A stretch of DNA of 64,000 nucleotides from Welwitschia mirabilis (taxonomy: Eukaryota; Gnetophyta; Gnetopsida; Welwitschiales): the NCBI GenBank assembly GCA_051453625.1, contig JBOZIK010000001.1, positions 77,983,694 through 78,047,693 of the forward strand. The letters run 5' to 3'. Below the pieces are notes generated by a model. It saw nothing but the letters and a program-made list of their open reading frames with translations. It was not told the origin of the DNA and made no database searches. Positions 1-9,494 of the stretch are shown here, in pieces (position 1 is the stretch's first letter; each line of letters starts with the position of its first letter). The position numbers and the translations under genes were made by a program.

Positions 1-2
1 AT

Positions 3-101
3 CACCAGCTTGCAGATATTATGACAAAGGCTCTGAATGAAGAGCGATTCATTTTTCTAAGGAAAAATTTGGGGATAAGCTCCTATCCCTCTCAGGTATG
101 A
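3..101 (+). CDS. Copia pol, RNase H C-terminal end (partial)
   Basis: An open frame from the window edge to TGA at 99-101 encodes HQLADIMTKAL followed by a short basic and hydrophobic tail. The (Q)LADI(L/M)TKAL motif is the standard end of plant Copia RNase H, just after the last catalytic region. The same tail, ending YPSQV and then stop, appears on the minus strand at 22809-22883, which supports one family for both elements. The rest of pol lies to the left. No break is visible in this short stretch. Confidence 0.85.
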   Translation, partial: HQLADIMTKALNEERFIFLRKNLGISSYPSQV

Positions 102-198
102 GTTCCTTGATAATATTTACCAGACTCAAATTTGTTATTATCTAGGAAGAAAGTCCTCCTTTTTCTAAACTATTTTTCATCAAAATTCTTTTCTGTTA

Positions 199-336
199 AT
201 GTCCGAACGTCCCATGTTTTTCCCGGATGTCCGACTTCCAAACGTTCCCATGTCTTCGGACATTTTTCTTTCTAAAGACCCCAGACGTCCCATCATCTTT
301 TATCGAACGTCCGAGCGAAAGGCATTGCGGACGCCC
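199..336 (+). promoter_or_regulatory. Cluster of GGACGTCC-like motifs upstream of the extra ORF
   Basis: Seven related motifs are visible: 201-213, 224-232, 241-249, 256-262, 282-291, 304-313 and 328-336. They are variants of CGGACGTCC, the motif repeated in this family's LTR. A pyrimidine-rich leader (about 400-450) follows, and then a start codon in good plant context (CAACCATGG, ATG at 457). The equivalent spacer of the minus-strand relative (22600-22700) also carries the motif. Seen: motif repetition. Inferred: an internal promoter or enhancer for the extra ORF. Confidence 0.45.
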
Positions 337-456
337 ACGGTTTTCCCTGCCTTTTTTATTTTACTTTTTGCCTTCATTTTTATCATTCTTTGTCATTCCT
401 TCTCTCTCTCAAGTCTCTTGTCCTCTCTGCTCTCTGGTTTCTCCTCTGCCTCAACC

Positions 457-1503
457 ATGGTACGAACCAAAACAGGAATCTCCAGAAAAGGCAAGGAATC
501 AGCTTCTGAAGAAGACTTATTTGTTTCTCTTGCAACACGCAAAGCTTGGTTTGAAGGCCTAGATAAGAGGCCAGTAGCTCTTGAACGTCAAATTGACTAT
601 GAATCCTTCAGGAGAGAGATGAAAATAGCTCATAAATTTAAAGAACAAGGCTAGATGAATGCCTTGGACCTTGATACACGAGCTTCTGCAAGAATGGTAC
701 GTCTATTTTATTGTAATGCTCGTTTTGATTCTTCTTCATGTGTCATTTCACCCGAGTTTATGGGAGAGAAGTGGCAGTAGATTTAGAATCCATCTCTCTT
801 GTCACCAATTATTCCAATGAAGGTTTTTTTAGAGAAATTACTTCCGTCAGTTCTTTACAAGAAGCTGTATCTAAGGATATTTTGACTACAAAACTTTTTG
901 GGGAAAATTTTCATTGGAGAGCCAACATCCCTACAAATAAGCTTAAACAATTCTACCGAGTATTATTTCAGATTTCCACATACAATTTGGTTCCCAAGCT
1001 TGGTCACAAAGATGAAGTATCTCCTCTTTGTGCATACATTTTATTTTGTCTGGGTACTGGTGTTAAAATCAACTTATGCAAATTCATTATGTTCTACATC
1101 AGCCAGTTCTTCACTATCAGTCACTCCAGTCTTCCGTTTGGGGGGGCTTATTACAGCAATGTTGGAAAATCATCAGTTTGCTGTACAGAAGGATAAGGAA
1201 CTTGTCAAGGTTCCCAAGCCACTGGGATTATATTCCCTTAAGAAAATGAACATATTCTCGGAAACTATTAGACCTGCTCCTCCTCTGAAGAAGAAACAGA
1301 GAACAGAAAAAGGGCCAAACACAGGTGAAGTGTCAAATGCTGATTTATTTTGGGCTATTCATGAGGTTCGTGACTTCACCAGGACCACAACTAACAAGTT
1401 AAACAGGAAAATCGACCGTGTTCTCTTTGGATTATCAGCCTATGGTTTAGATATTCCTGCTAGCTCAGAAAAAGAGGAAGCCCAGGGGAGTAGCCATCTT
1501 TAG
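457..1503 (+). pseudogene. Extra ORF downstream of pol (plant transposon protein-like), broken
   Basis: The ATG at 457 opens MVRTKTGISRKGK, a basic N-terminus. The frame stops at TAG 652-654, continues in the same frame to TAG 778-780, then shifts: about 780-1140 reads in the frame of 738, and from about 1140 to TAG 1501-1503 in the frame of 898. The middle part has long hydrophobic stretches and the motif SLPFGGLITAMLENHQF; the C-terminal part has a basic KKKQR patch and a helical acidic tail. This organisation resembles the 'putative plant transposon protein' domain found in extra ORFs of SIRE-type elements; its function is not established. Homologues: 21477-22217 (minus) and 24273-24560 (plus). 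It was probably intact when the element inserted. Confidence 0.6.
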
Positions 1504-1901
1504 CTTCTTCTCCCTCTCACTCTTTCTAACCTTCCTTTGTCTTTTTCTTCATCTTATCTCTTCTAGTCTTTTTGTACTGAACTCTTTCTATAAAAATGTA
1601 ATTACTCTTTGGTAATACAAACATCTTTTGGGTTATTATTTGTTGTGTGTGTCTTCTCTATCTGTTTGTTTTACTTTTCATTGATGACAAAGGGGGAGAA
1701 AAATATGCGATTAATTTACTTTTGTATTTCGCTAACAATTGAAAATGGAGAATTTTTGTACAGAACAGGTACCAACGAATTATGGGGGAGCGTTGTTTCA
1801 ACTAGTTCCTAGATTTATCTAACTATGGGGGAGCAATCTGTTTTCTTCCCGAATCATGACAATCAAATCCTAAGTTGCGCTCATTCAAGTTTGTCATTAT
1901 T

Positions 1902-1915
1902 GAAAAGGGGGAGAT
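1902..1915 (+). other. Polypurine tract of SIRE-like element
   Basis: The purine run GAAAAGGGGGAGA, followed by TT, sits directly before the LTR start TGTTGGATC. It is the expected primer site for plus-strand DNA synthesis. The same tract occurs at 25025-25036 (+) and, in reverse complement, at 21101-21113. A second purine run (about 1688-1700) lies inside the 3' non-coding region. Confidence 0.85.
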
Positions 1916-3000
1916 TGTTGGATCATACGTTTTCAATGATGAAGATTTTCAGTTAGAAAGCAAGCTTTCTGTAGTTTGGGACGTCAGCCCTGTATAATCG
2001 GGACGTCCGACCATGTATGCGGTTTTATATAATGGGACGTCTGCCTTGAGAAATCGGGACGTCCAAAATTATACTCGGTTCTTTATATTGGGACGTTTGC
2101 ATTGTGAATTCAGGACGTCCGACCCTATATACGGGTTTGCTATACCAAGACGTCCACCCTCATAAATCGGGACGTCCGACTCTGTATATGGCTTTCTGTA
2201 CTGGGACGTCCACTCTGTGAAATCGGGACGTCTGACCCTATATTCGGTTTTTCTGGAAAAGGAGATTAAAAACCGAGACGTCCGAGTTTCTTCGATAGGA
2301 CGTCCGGGAATATATTCGTTAACGCGAAAATATAGCCGTTTATAGATGTTAAACGCGGGTTTTATTTTTTCAACGGTTCTTTATTGGGCGCTGGGCTTGT
2401 GATTAGAAGATCAAAGACCTAGCTTGTACTCTTGTGCATATATATTCCTTGCTATTGGATCGAAAGAATAATACTTACATTTTGAGAAGATCTTTTGAAG
2501 CTCTAAAAAAGGCTGTCCACAATCTAAAAGTTGTCTATTCTGATTTGTGCTATCTATCATCATCAAAGGATTATCTGAGCATTAAATGCTGATGACATGT
2601 GCTAGATCTAGGCACTCTCCTATAAGAACTCTCNNNNNNNNNNNNNNNNNNNNNNNNNNNNNNNNNNNNNNNNNNNNNNNNNNNNNNNNNNNNNNNNNNN
2701 NNNNNNNNNNNNNNNNNNNNNNNNNNNNNNNNNNNNNNNNNNNNNNNNNNNNNNNNNNNNNNNNNNNNNNNNNNNNNNNNNNNNNNNNNNNNNNNNNNNN
2801 NNNNNNNNNNNNNNNNNNNNNNNNNNNNNNNNNNNNNNNNNNNNNNNNNNNNNNNNNNNNNNNNNNNNCTCTTAGTTTTTATTTTTGTATCATTTTTATT
2901 GATTCCTTCTTGTGTTGTCAGATCTATGATATTAATATTGCTGAATATTTTTTATTACCCTATTCACCCCCCCTCTAGGGTGCCCTTTAAGATCCTAACA
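1916..3000 (+). repeat. 3' LTR of SIRE-like element
   Basis: It runs from TGTTGGATCATACG to GATCCTAACA. The 5' third holds an array of GACGTCC motifs (1975-2318). A TATA-like stretch CATATATATTCC lies at about 2437-2447, followed by a pyrimidine-poor transcribed part, a 235-bp gap and the conserved tail CACCCCCCCTCTAGGGTG. The tail is shared with 24220-24272, 26010-26045 and, in reverse, 20018-20060 and 26795-26840. Confidence 0.88.
1975..2318 (+). repeat. GGGACGTCC motif array in LTR U3
   Basis: I count 12 GACGT cores in about 340 bp, most within GGGACGTCC. Two half-units alternate. One has GACGTCCGACC followed by a TGTATACGG-like string; the other has GACGTCC followed by a CCCTGTGAAATC-like string. 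The composite unit is about 60 bp, in five or so copies. The array ends about 120 bp before the TATA-like box, where a U3 enhancer would sit. GACGTC is a palindromic ACGT-core hexamer of the type bound by plant bZIP factors; binding here is inference. Confidence 0.8.
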
Positions 3001-4599
3001 ATAAAATCAAGAGCAGCAAATGGCATAATGATAATTCTATACAATTCTCACAATTTATCAGCAAAACTAACCATATTTAGGTGAAAATATGTTCAAACCC
3101 TGTGTCAAAATGTATGGGCAAGATGCAGTTGTGGTGGGTGGTAGAAAGCAGCAAGAAAAACAAGAAGCTATAACAAAGAACACGCACAAATTTAACCAGC
3201 TTCAATCAATTTTAAGCCTTTCTCTTTGGAAGCGCTGCAAAATTCAATTTCTATGGCTAGGGAGAGATTACAATGCAACACAAAAGCAATCCTCAAGAAC
3301 CTAGAAGTACTAAATAAAATCTTAATAACCCAACACCCTAAAAGCATATTAGGATGTTAAAAGGTCCCTTTCACGTTACAAATATGAAAATAAAGGCACC
3401 CTCAAGGCTTTAACATGGTTTTATATCTTAACCAATTACCACATGGACACATAATATTAAAATACAATGAGGATTATAAGCTAAAGCTATTTTGACAATT
3501 TGGTTTAACATCTAATAATGGGCTTACATGTGAAAATCGATGTTTGCAGCCAAGCAGAGGCTAGTGGAAATGAAAAAAATCCAATGTCTGAAAATAATAT
3601 ATAAAATTTTGATTTTCCTTGCAATGTAACATACACGACTGAATTCACTTGCAAATATTACCAACTTAAAATTTATTGCAAATAAGTTTGATTGCTGAAA
3701 GAGAGGAATGCTTTGCTGCATTTCTTCAAAGTTGCTTCCTTTAAATCAAAATTGTAGGGTCTTGCAAAAGTGTTTGATTAAAATCTAACGGTCTTGCAAG
3801 GCCAAAAGGCCTAGGCACATGGTCAAGGGGTGTGATTAGCATGAGGAATTGCTTGTGTAGATTAGGTTCAAAACTGTAGAGGGAAATGATAAGGTTTGGT
3901 CACCGAAAATTATTGTAGAATACTATAAGAATTTTTAAGCAACCCCAAAGAACTAAACATGGATAAGGCTAATAATGGCGTTTTCCATATTAATGGGCAT
4001 TTGGGAGATGAGCTATAATTTTTTGAAAAGGAGCCTACAATATAAGAAAGAACAAAAAACTTTGTTTAAAATGAAGCCTAAAAGATCTCCAAGTTCGAAT
4101 AGTGTTCTAGTTGATTTTTTATGTTGTTATTGGGAAATAGTTAAGGATAATACTATGATTGCCTTTTTGGAGTTCTGAAATCTTTTAAAAAATGATTGGA
4201 GGTTTTTTCTTGGAGTTGGATAACTTCAATATCCAAGGAAACCGAATCTCGATAATATCATATTTTAGTAAGTCTAAATGATGTTGTTTATTAAATAATT
4301 GGGAAGACTTAAAGTTTTGTGCTGAAAGATTAAAATTGCTCTTTCAGTTTTAGTATTGATTGTGCAAGAAGGCTTTATGAAACGAAGAGCTATTTTGGAT
4401 CAATTGAATTTGGTTCATGAAATCTTCCATTTAGCTAACAAGCAGAAAAGACCTGATGTGACATTCAAACGAGATATGACCAAAGCATGTGGTAGAATAA
4501 ATTGACACTTGAATAGTTACTTAAAATTTTTGACTTCTTAGAACGATGACAAAAACTCTTAAAAGCTTGTGATTGCTCCTCATACTTCTCAATCATTTT
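3001..4599. other. No gene recognised; AT-rich, probably intronic or intergenic
   Basis: Short frames in both strands are broken and match no family I know. The stretch about 3960-4590 has several overlapping short open frames on the plus strand and may be an old coding fragment, but no motif identifies it. If the D2HGDH gene continues to the left of the window, this is part of one of its introns. Confidence 0.5.
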
Positions 4600-4835
4600 T
4601 GTTAGAATTCTGAATTTAATTCATTAGGGGATCTTTTTGTAATTAATGTAATTAGTTTCCTTTTTTCAGTAGAATAATTAGTGGTTAGGATTCTTTCCTA
4701 TTTTGTAGTTATGGTCAGTCCCCCTAATTAGGTTAGTTTCCTATTATGTTGGGATTTGAATTTTGTATCTTCTCCTATATATGTACTTGTCCTACACTTA
4801 TGAATGAAAGAGAAAAACTTTCTCCAAAAATTACA
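4600..4835 (+). repeat. 5' LTR of Copia element
   Basis: Starts TGTTAGAATTC and ends AAAAATTACA (TG...CA). A TATA-like string CTATATATG lies at about 4775-4783. It is 236 bp against 223 bp for the 3' LTR because the 3' copy lacks a short segment. Confidence 0.95.
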
Positions 4836-4852
4836 TGGTATCAGAGCCTGGT
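4836..4852 (+). other. Primer-binding site, tRNA-iMet
   Basis: TGGTATCAGAGCCTGGT follows the LTR immediately. TGGTATCAGAGC is the usual complement to plant initiator tRNA-Met used by Copia elements to start minus-strand DNA. Confidence 0.95.
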
Positions 4853-4879
4853 CGAAACTTCTGAGTTGTTTATCCAGCC

Positions 4880-5637
4880 ATGGCAAATTGTCGAAAAGAG
4901 ACATCTGAATCAGAAACCAGTTCTCAGGTTTCCATTCCTCAAAATTCTTCTCTTATCACTAATTATAGTGATAATTCTCCTCTAGTAATCACAAACTCGA
5001 TGCCAAGAATTTCTTGCAGTTGCCCCAATCGGTTCTCATGGTCATTCGAGGCCGAGGTAAATTGGGATATATTACTGGTGATATTCAACGACCCAATCCT
5101 GTTGATTTGACATATGCTGCGTGGGAAGTAAACAACTCCATCGTGATGGCGTGGCTTATCAATTCCATGGAGACCAATATTAGCCGAACCTACCTGTTGT
5201 TCAAGACTGCAAAGGCCATATGGGATGCAGTCAAATAAGACTACTCAGATCTGGAGAACGCCTCTCAAGTGTTTGAGATCAAGATGAAGCTCAAGGATAT
5301 CCATCAAGGCTCTTCAGAGGTGACTAGTTATTATAATTCTCTGAAGATTTTGTGGCAGGAACTGGATATGTTCTATGAAGCCGACTGGAGAGAAATTGAA
5401 GATCATGTGAAATTCAGGGATCACCTTGAGAAGGAAAGACTCTATGATTTTTTGGCTGACCTGAAGCGCGATCTGGACGAGATACATGGACGAATTCTGG
5501 GCAGGAGGCCATTACCTGTCACTGGAGAAGCATTTGTCGAGGTTAGATGTCAGGAGAATCGACGTTGTGTGATGTTGGGAGAAAATGGAGAATGTCCCAT
5601 TGAGACCACTACCCTCTTTTACCAAAGGGCAATTTAA
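4880..5637 (+). pseudogene. Copia gag, broken
   Basis: A start at 4880 (MANCRKETSESE) opens a Ser-rich N-terminus. The reading then moves to the frame of 5014 by a frameshift near 5000. An in-frame TAA at 5236-5238 interrupts the conserved core, which continues to 5637. The pattern AAWEVNNSIVMAWLINSM, then AIWDAV and a YYNSLKILWQELD-like stretch, is the core of the plant Copia gag domain (UBN2/gag-polypeptide type). Gag forms the virus-like particle that packages element RNA. A zinc-knuckle-like part follows at about 5690-5760 (ATTTTKQIIPETTA-like in a shifted frame) but is not clear. Confidence 0.8.
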
Positions 5638-5851
5638 TCCCAAAAATCGACCAGGGTGAGAAACTAGGTAGAACAGATCTGGTGATCGCCCTTGGTGCAA
5701 CCACTACAACAAAGCAGATCATACCCGAGACAACTGCTTCCAACTTCATGGCTACCCTCTAGGATGGAAGAGTAGAAGTCAGAGGGAAGGCAAGGCTCTC
5801 AACGCAACCACAACGTCAGTACTGGACACACCTCCCACCACAGATGATGTA

Positions 5852-6313
5852 TTGAACATTCGACTGACAAAGACTCAGTTGGAGACCCTTCATCAACTTC
5901 TCAACAAAACCCCAACCTACACCTTAGTCGTTCAAGGTACTACTCTTAATATTACCTGTGAGTCCAATACTTCTTCTTCCTGGAATTTTGACTCCGGGGC
6001 CTCAGACCATATGACAAGTAACTCCTCCCTATTTCACTCATATAGTCCCTACCATAACCAGTCGCGAGTAAGAATAGTTGATGGATCTTTCTCCCCTGTT
6101 GCCGGTACTGGGTCTATCCGTCTTACAGATCATCTTACCCTAACATTTGTACTTCATGTCCCAAAATTATCTTGTAATTTGTTGTCAATTAGCAAATTGA
6201 CTCATGATAACAATTGCCTTGCTAAATTCTCCTCTACTGGTTGTTTTATTCAGGAACAGGCATCGGGGAAGATGATTGGCAATGCTAAAGTTGCGGATGG
6301 ACTCTATATCTAG
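5852..6313 (+). pseudogene. Copia aspartic protease region
   Basis: The frame from 5852 to TAG 6311-6313 contains WNFDSGASDHMT, where D-S-G-A is the catalytic motif of retroelement aspartic protease. It goes on to a VADG-like flap region and a LSCNLLSISKLTHDN motif, the usual protease-to-integrase linker of plant Copia polyproteins. The frame is intact over the protease itself; the stop at the end cuts it from integrase. The protease processes Gag-Pol. Confidence 0.85.
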
Positions 6314-7430
6314 GAGAATCATTCCTTTGAGAATAAACAAGCAAGTCATAGTACTGCTCTTTTTGTGTCAAATAATGATGCAATCATGGTATGGCATTGT
6401 AGACTAGAACATCCAAATTTCTTGTACCTAAAACGTTTGTTCCCAAATCTGTTTCGTAACAAAATGCTAGTTCTTTTACTTGTGAAATATGTCAGTTGTC
6501 CAAACATACTCGGGTTCCATATGCTCTTAAACCATATGTAGAATCTAGACCATTCTCATCAATTCACAGTGATATTTGAGGGGCTTGTTGTGTAAGAAAC
6601 ATATCAGGTTCTCGATGGTTCATTACCTTTATTGATCATCACACAAGAGTGTGTTGGGTATATCTCCTAAAAGGTAAATCAGAAGCACCAAAGACCTTCC
6701 AGAATTTTCACTCTATGATCCAAACCAGTTCCAAGCCACCATACACATGTTTAGAACTGATAATGGCTGAGAGTACTTCAATTCTACCTTAGGACCATAC
6801 ATAGCAAATCATGGTATAATTCACCAAAGCTCATGTACTGATACTCCTCAACAAAACGGTGTCTCTGAAAGGAAAAACTGCCACCTATTACCATGAACAT
6901 TCCAAAGTATCTCTGGGGTGAAGCAGTTTTAACTGCCTATTTCTTGATTACTTAGATGCCATCAAAAGTTCTAAATTTTTAAATCTCTCTCAGTCCTAAA
7001 AGCTGCATTTCCTCTGTTTTTTGTCTCACCTCTTCCGTTGAAACTCTTTGGATGTAAAGCATTTGTTCACTCTCATTATCAAGGACAGTCTAAACTTGAT
7101 CCCTGTGCACACAAATGTGTATTTGTAGGTTACTCACCTACTCAAAAGAACTATAAGTGTTTTTCTCCAACTCTTGGACGACTCTTTGTGTCTAAAGATG
7201 TAACCTGCTTTGAGTCTGAACCTTATTTCCATCAAAATCATCTTCAGGGGGAGAGCTTAGGTGAAGATGAGTCCTTAAACAATCTTCTTGAACTTGAACT
7301 AGAGTCCGACTCATCAAGGGTCAATCCTGCGCTTCCTATCATCCCTATCAATCCCTTCCCTACCATGCCTGTCATTCCTGTCGCTGAGCCTCATGAAAAC
7401 CAACCTACAGACACTCATGAATCATAACCA
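6314..7430 (+). pseudogene. Copia integrase, multiply broken
   Basis: The zinc-binding part is visible as VWHCRLEHPN and CEICQLSKHTR (6390-6520). The core reads SRWFITFIDHHTR (about 6610-6650), where the first catalytic Asp is at FIDHHTR, but stops and shifts follow, and the later DDE residues (ELIMAE, with the expected D-N region altered) are damaged. The C-terminal region is open from 7038 to 7427, with KLFGCKAFVH and VFVGYSPTQKNYKCF, typical of plant Copia integrase tails. The region is shorter than normal between 6860 and 7037, so some sequence has been lost. Confidence 0.8.
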
Positions 7431-7699
7431 CACAAAGGCCCTAAACTGCTTATTTATTCGAGAAGGCACCTTTCCTCCAGGGCAGATAAATCCAATACCC
7501 AAGGATGCCAAGGATCTAAAATTGACAATTGTTCCAAGATAGACCTGCCACCTGAACCTATACCTGTCTCAGATTCTCCAAGAGATGAAGATCTTCCTAT
7601 TGCTCTTCGCAAAGTAACTAGATTCTGTACTCAACATCCCATTTCTAGGTTTGTGTCTTATGAAAGGTTGTCTCCTTCATATCAAGCTTTTGTCATCAG

Positions 7700-8503
7700 T
7701 ATAGATCAAACCGAGACTCCAAGGAACATACAAGAAGCTCTTCAGGCTCCTGAATGGAAGCATGCAGTATTTGAAGAAATAAAGGCTATTGAGGATAATA
7801 ACACCTAGGAACTCACACCTAGGAACTCACAGATCTTCCAAAGGGAAAAAGAATAGTCGGGTGCAAGTGGACCTTTAGAACTAAGTACAATGCAAATGGC
7901 AGTATTAACAGACATAAAACGAGACTTGTAGCTAATGGTTTCACTCAAACCTATGGCTTGGATTATCAAGAGACGTTCACTCCTGTTGCAAAGCCCAATA
8001 TGGTAAGGGTTCTGGTCTCCTTGGCCGTAAATCTGGATTGGCCACTGCAACTAGATGGGAAGAATGCATTTCTAAATGGTGAATTGAGTGAAGAAGTCTA
8101 TATGGATATGCCTACTGGCTTTGAAGATCAGAGAGGGAAGGTATGCAGATTAAAAAAGTCCCTTTATGGACTAAAACAGTCTCCCAAGGCCTGGTTCAAC
8201 CGATTCACAAAGGCAGTAACGAGCAAAGGGTATAGTCAGGGACAAGTTGATCACACCATTTTCTTCAAGCATTCTGAGAATGGTAAGATTACAGTTCTCA
8301 TCGTGTATGTTGATGATATCATAATGATAGGGAATGATCAAGATGAAATCAGTGGACTGAAGACCTATATGAGCACGGAATTTGAGTTGAAAGATCTAGG
8401 ATCTCTCAAATATTTCCTAGGTATGGAGTTTGCAAGAAACCATACTGGGATTTCTATTTCCCAGAGGAAGTACATCCTAGATTTACTGAAGAAACGGGTA
8501 TGA
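7700..8503 (+). pseudogene. Copia reverse transcriptase, frameshifted
   Basis: RT begins near 7700 with EALQAPEWKHAVFEE. A TAG at 7806-7808 replaces the conserved Trp of NNTWEL, and an exact 14-bp tandem duplication (7801-7814 and 7815-7828) shifts the frame. From 7958 to 8503 the frame is open: YQETFTPVAKPNMVR, NAFLNGELSEEVYMDMPTGF and the catalytic box YVDDI (about 8306-8320). The product would be the RNA-dependent DNA polymerase. RNase H follows, overlapping by four bases in another frame (8500). Confidence 0.92.
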
Positions 8504-9257
8504 TGGGGTGCAGACCAGCAGAAACACCTATGGAGCTTAATCAGAAGCTAGGAATTGAGGATGATGGTCTTGAAGTTGATAAGGGGAGATATCAGAGACT
8601 AGTTGGTAAACTGATCTACCTCTTACACACACGGCCAGACATTGCTTTCGCTATCAGTGTCATAAGTCAGTTTATGCACTCACCTAATGAAAGACATTTA
8701 GAAGCAGTGTACAGAGTCTTGAGGTATTTAAAAGGGACCCCAGGTAAAGGTTTGTACTTCAAGAAAGGAGACAACAGATTTGTTGAAGTGTTTACTGACG
8801 CAGATTAGGCTGGCTCAATGAATGACAGGCGTTCAACCAGTGGATACTGTACTTATGTGTGGGGAAACCTCATGACATGGAGAAGCAAAAAACAATCTGT
8901 GGTAGCTCGCAGTAGTGCAGAGGTAGAATTCCGTGTAGTTGCTCATGGATTGTCCGAGGGAATCTAGCTAAAACTTTTAATGGAAGAACTACGGGTACCT
9001 ATTGAGACACCAATGAAGCTATACTGTGATAATAAGGCAGCAGTAAGTAGCTCATAATCTCGTTCATCATGACCGTACGAAGCATGTGGAGGTTGATCGA
9101 CACTTTATAAAGGAGAAGATAGATAATGGAAGTATTTGTATGACTTATTTGGCTACAAAGCAGCAAGTGGCTGACATTCTGACCAAGAGTCTTCCTAAGC
9201 CTACCTTCAAAGATCTGAATGGGAAGCTAGGCATGATTAACTTGTATGCACCAGCTT
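8504..9257 (+). pseudogene. Copia RNase H, with stops
   Basis: The reading contains TRPDIAFAISVISQFM, YLKGTPGKGLYF, DAD (catalytic Asp) and RRSTSGYCTYV. The AEVEF and CDNKAAV motifs follow, then ADILTKSLPKPTF near the end. TAG at 8806-8808 replaces the Trp of DADWA, and another TAG near 8966 replaces the Trp of the IWLK motif; a frameshift precedes the end. Both stops are TGG to TAG changes. Confidence 0.9.
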
Positions 9258-9266
9258 GAGGGGGAG
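9258..9266 (+). other. Polypurine tract of Copia element
   Basis: GAGGGGGAG directly precedes the 3' LTR start TGTTAGAATTC. Confidence 0.9.
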
Positions 9267-9489
9267 TGTTAGAATTCCGAATTTAATTATTTAGGGGATT
9301 TTTTTGTAATTAATGTGATTAGTTTCCTTTTTTCAGTAGAATAATTAGTGGTTAGGATTCTTTCATGGTCAATCCCCCTAATTAGGTTAGTGCCCGATTT
9401 TGTTGGGATTTGATTTTTGTATCTTCTCCTCTATATGTACTCGTCCTACACTTGTGAATGAAAGAGAAAAACTTTCTCCAAAAATTACA
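9267..9489 (+). repeat. 3' LTR of Copia element
   Basis: Starts TGTTAGAATTCC and ends AAAAATTACA, followed by the ATTTT target duplication at 9490-9494. It is nearly colinear with 4600-4835 except for the missing segment after GATTCTTT. Confidence 0.95.
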
Positions 9490-9494
9490 ATTTT

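Larger units (their letters stand above)
1..3000 (+). mobile_element. SIRE-like Copia LTR retrotransposon, 3' part (left end outside window)
   Basis: The visible part runs: RNase H C-terminus (3-101), motif-rich spacer, extra ORF (457-1503), polypurine tract (1902-1915) and 3' LTR (1916-3000). This order, with an additional ORF after pol on the same strand, is typical of the SIRE/Maximus lineage of plant Copia elements. The LTR begins TGTTGGATC and ends GATCCTAACA, so its ends are inverted repeats. A gap (2634-2868) interrupts the LTR. The 5' half of the element lies left of the window, so the target duplication cannot be tested; the 5 bp after the LTR are ATAAA. A close relative lies on the minus strand at 20018-24051. 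Confidence 0.85.
4600..9489 (+). mobile_element. Complete Copia LTR retrotransposon (Tork/Tnt1-like), inactivated
   Basis: This is a 4890-bp element with 5' LTR 4600-4835, tRNA-iMet primer site 4836-4852, gag, protease, integrase, RT and RNase H in Copia order, polypurine tract 9258-9266 and 3' LTR 9267-9489. The target duplication is perfect: ATTTT at 4595-4599 and 9490-9494. By hand alignment the LTRs differ at about 13 of about 223 shared positions plus one deletion of about 13 bp in the 3' copy, so the insertion is moderately old. Coding parts carry frameshifts and stops, several at expected Trp codons. It sits upstream of the D2HGDH exons, in the same orientation. Confidence 0.95.

Noticed and set aside
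1975-2318. Regularly spaced GACGTCC repeats considered as a CRISPR-like array
   Set aside because: The repeats are only 8-10 bp, the 'spacers' are themselves repeated, the host is a plant, and the array lies inside an LTR.
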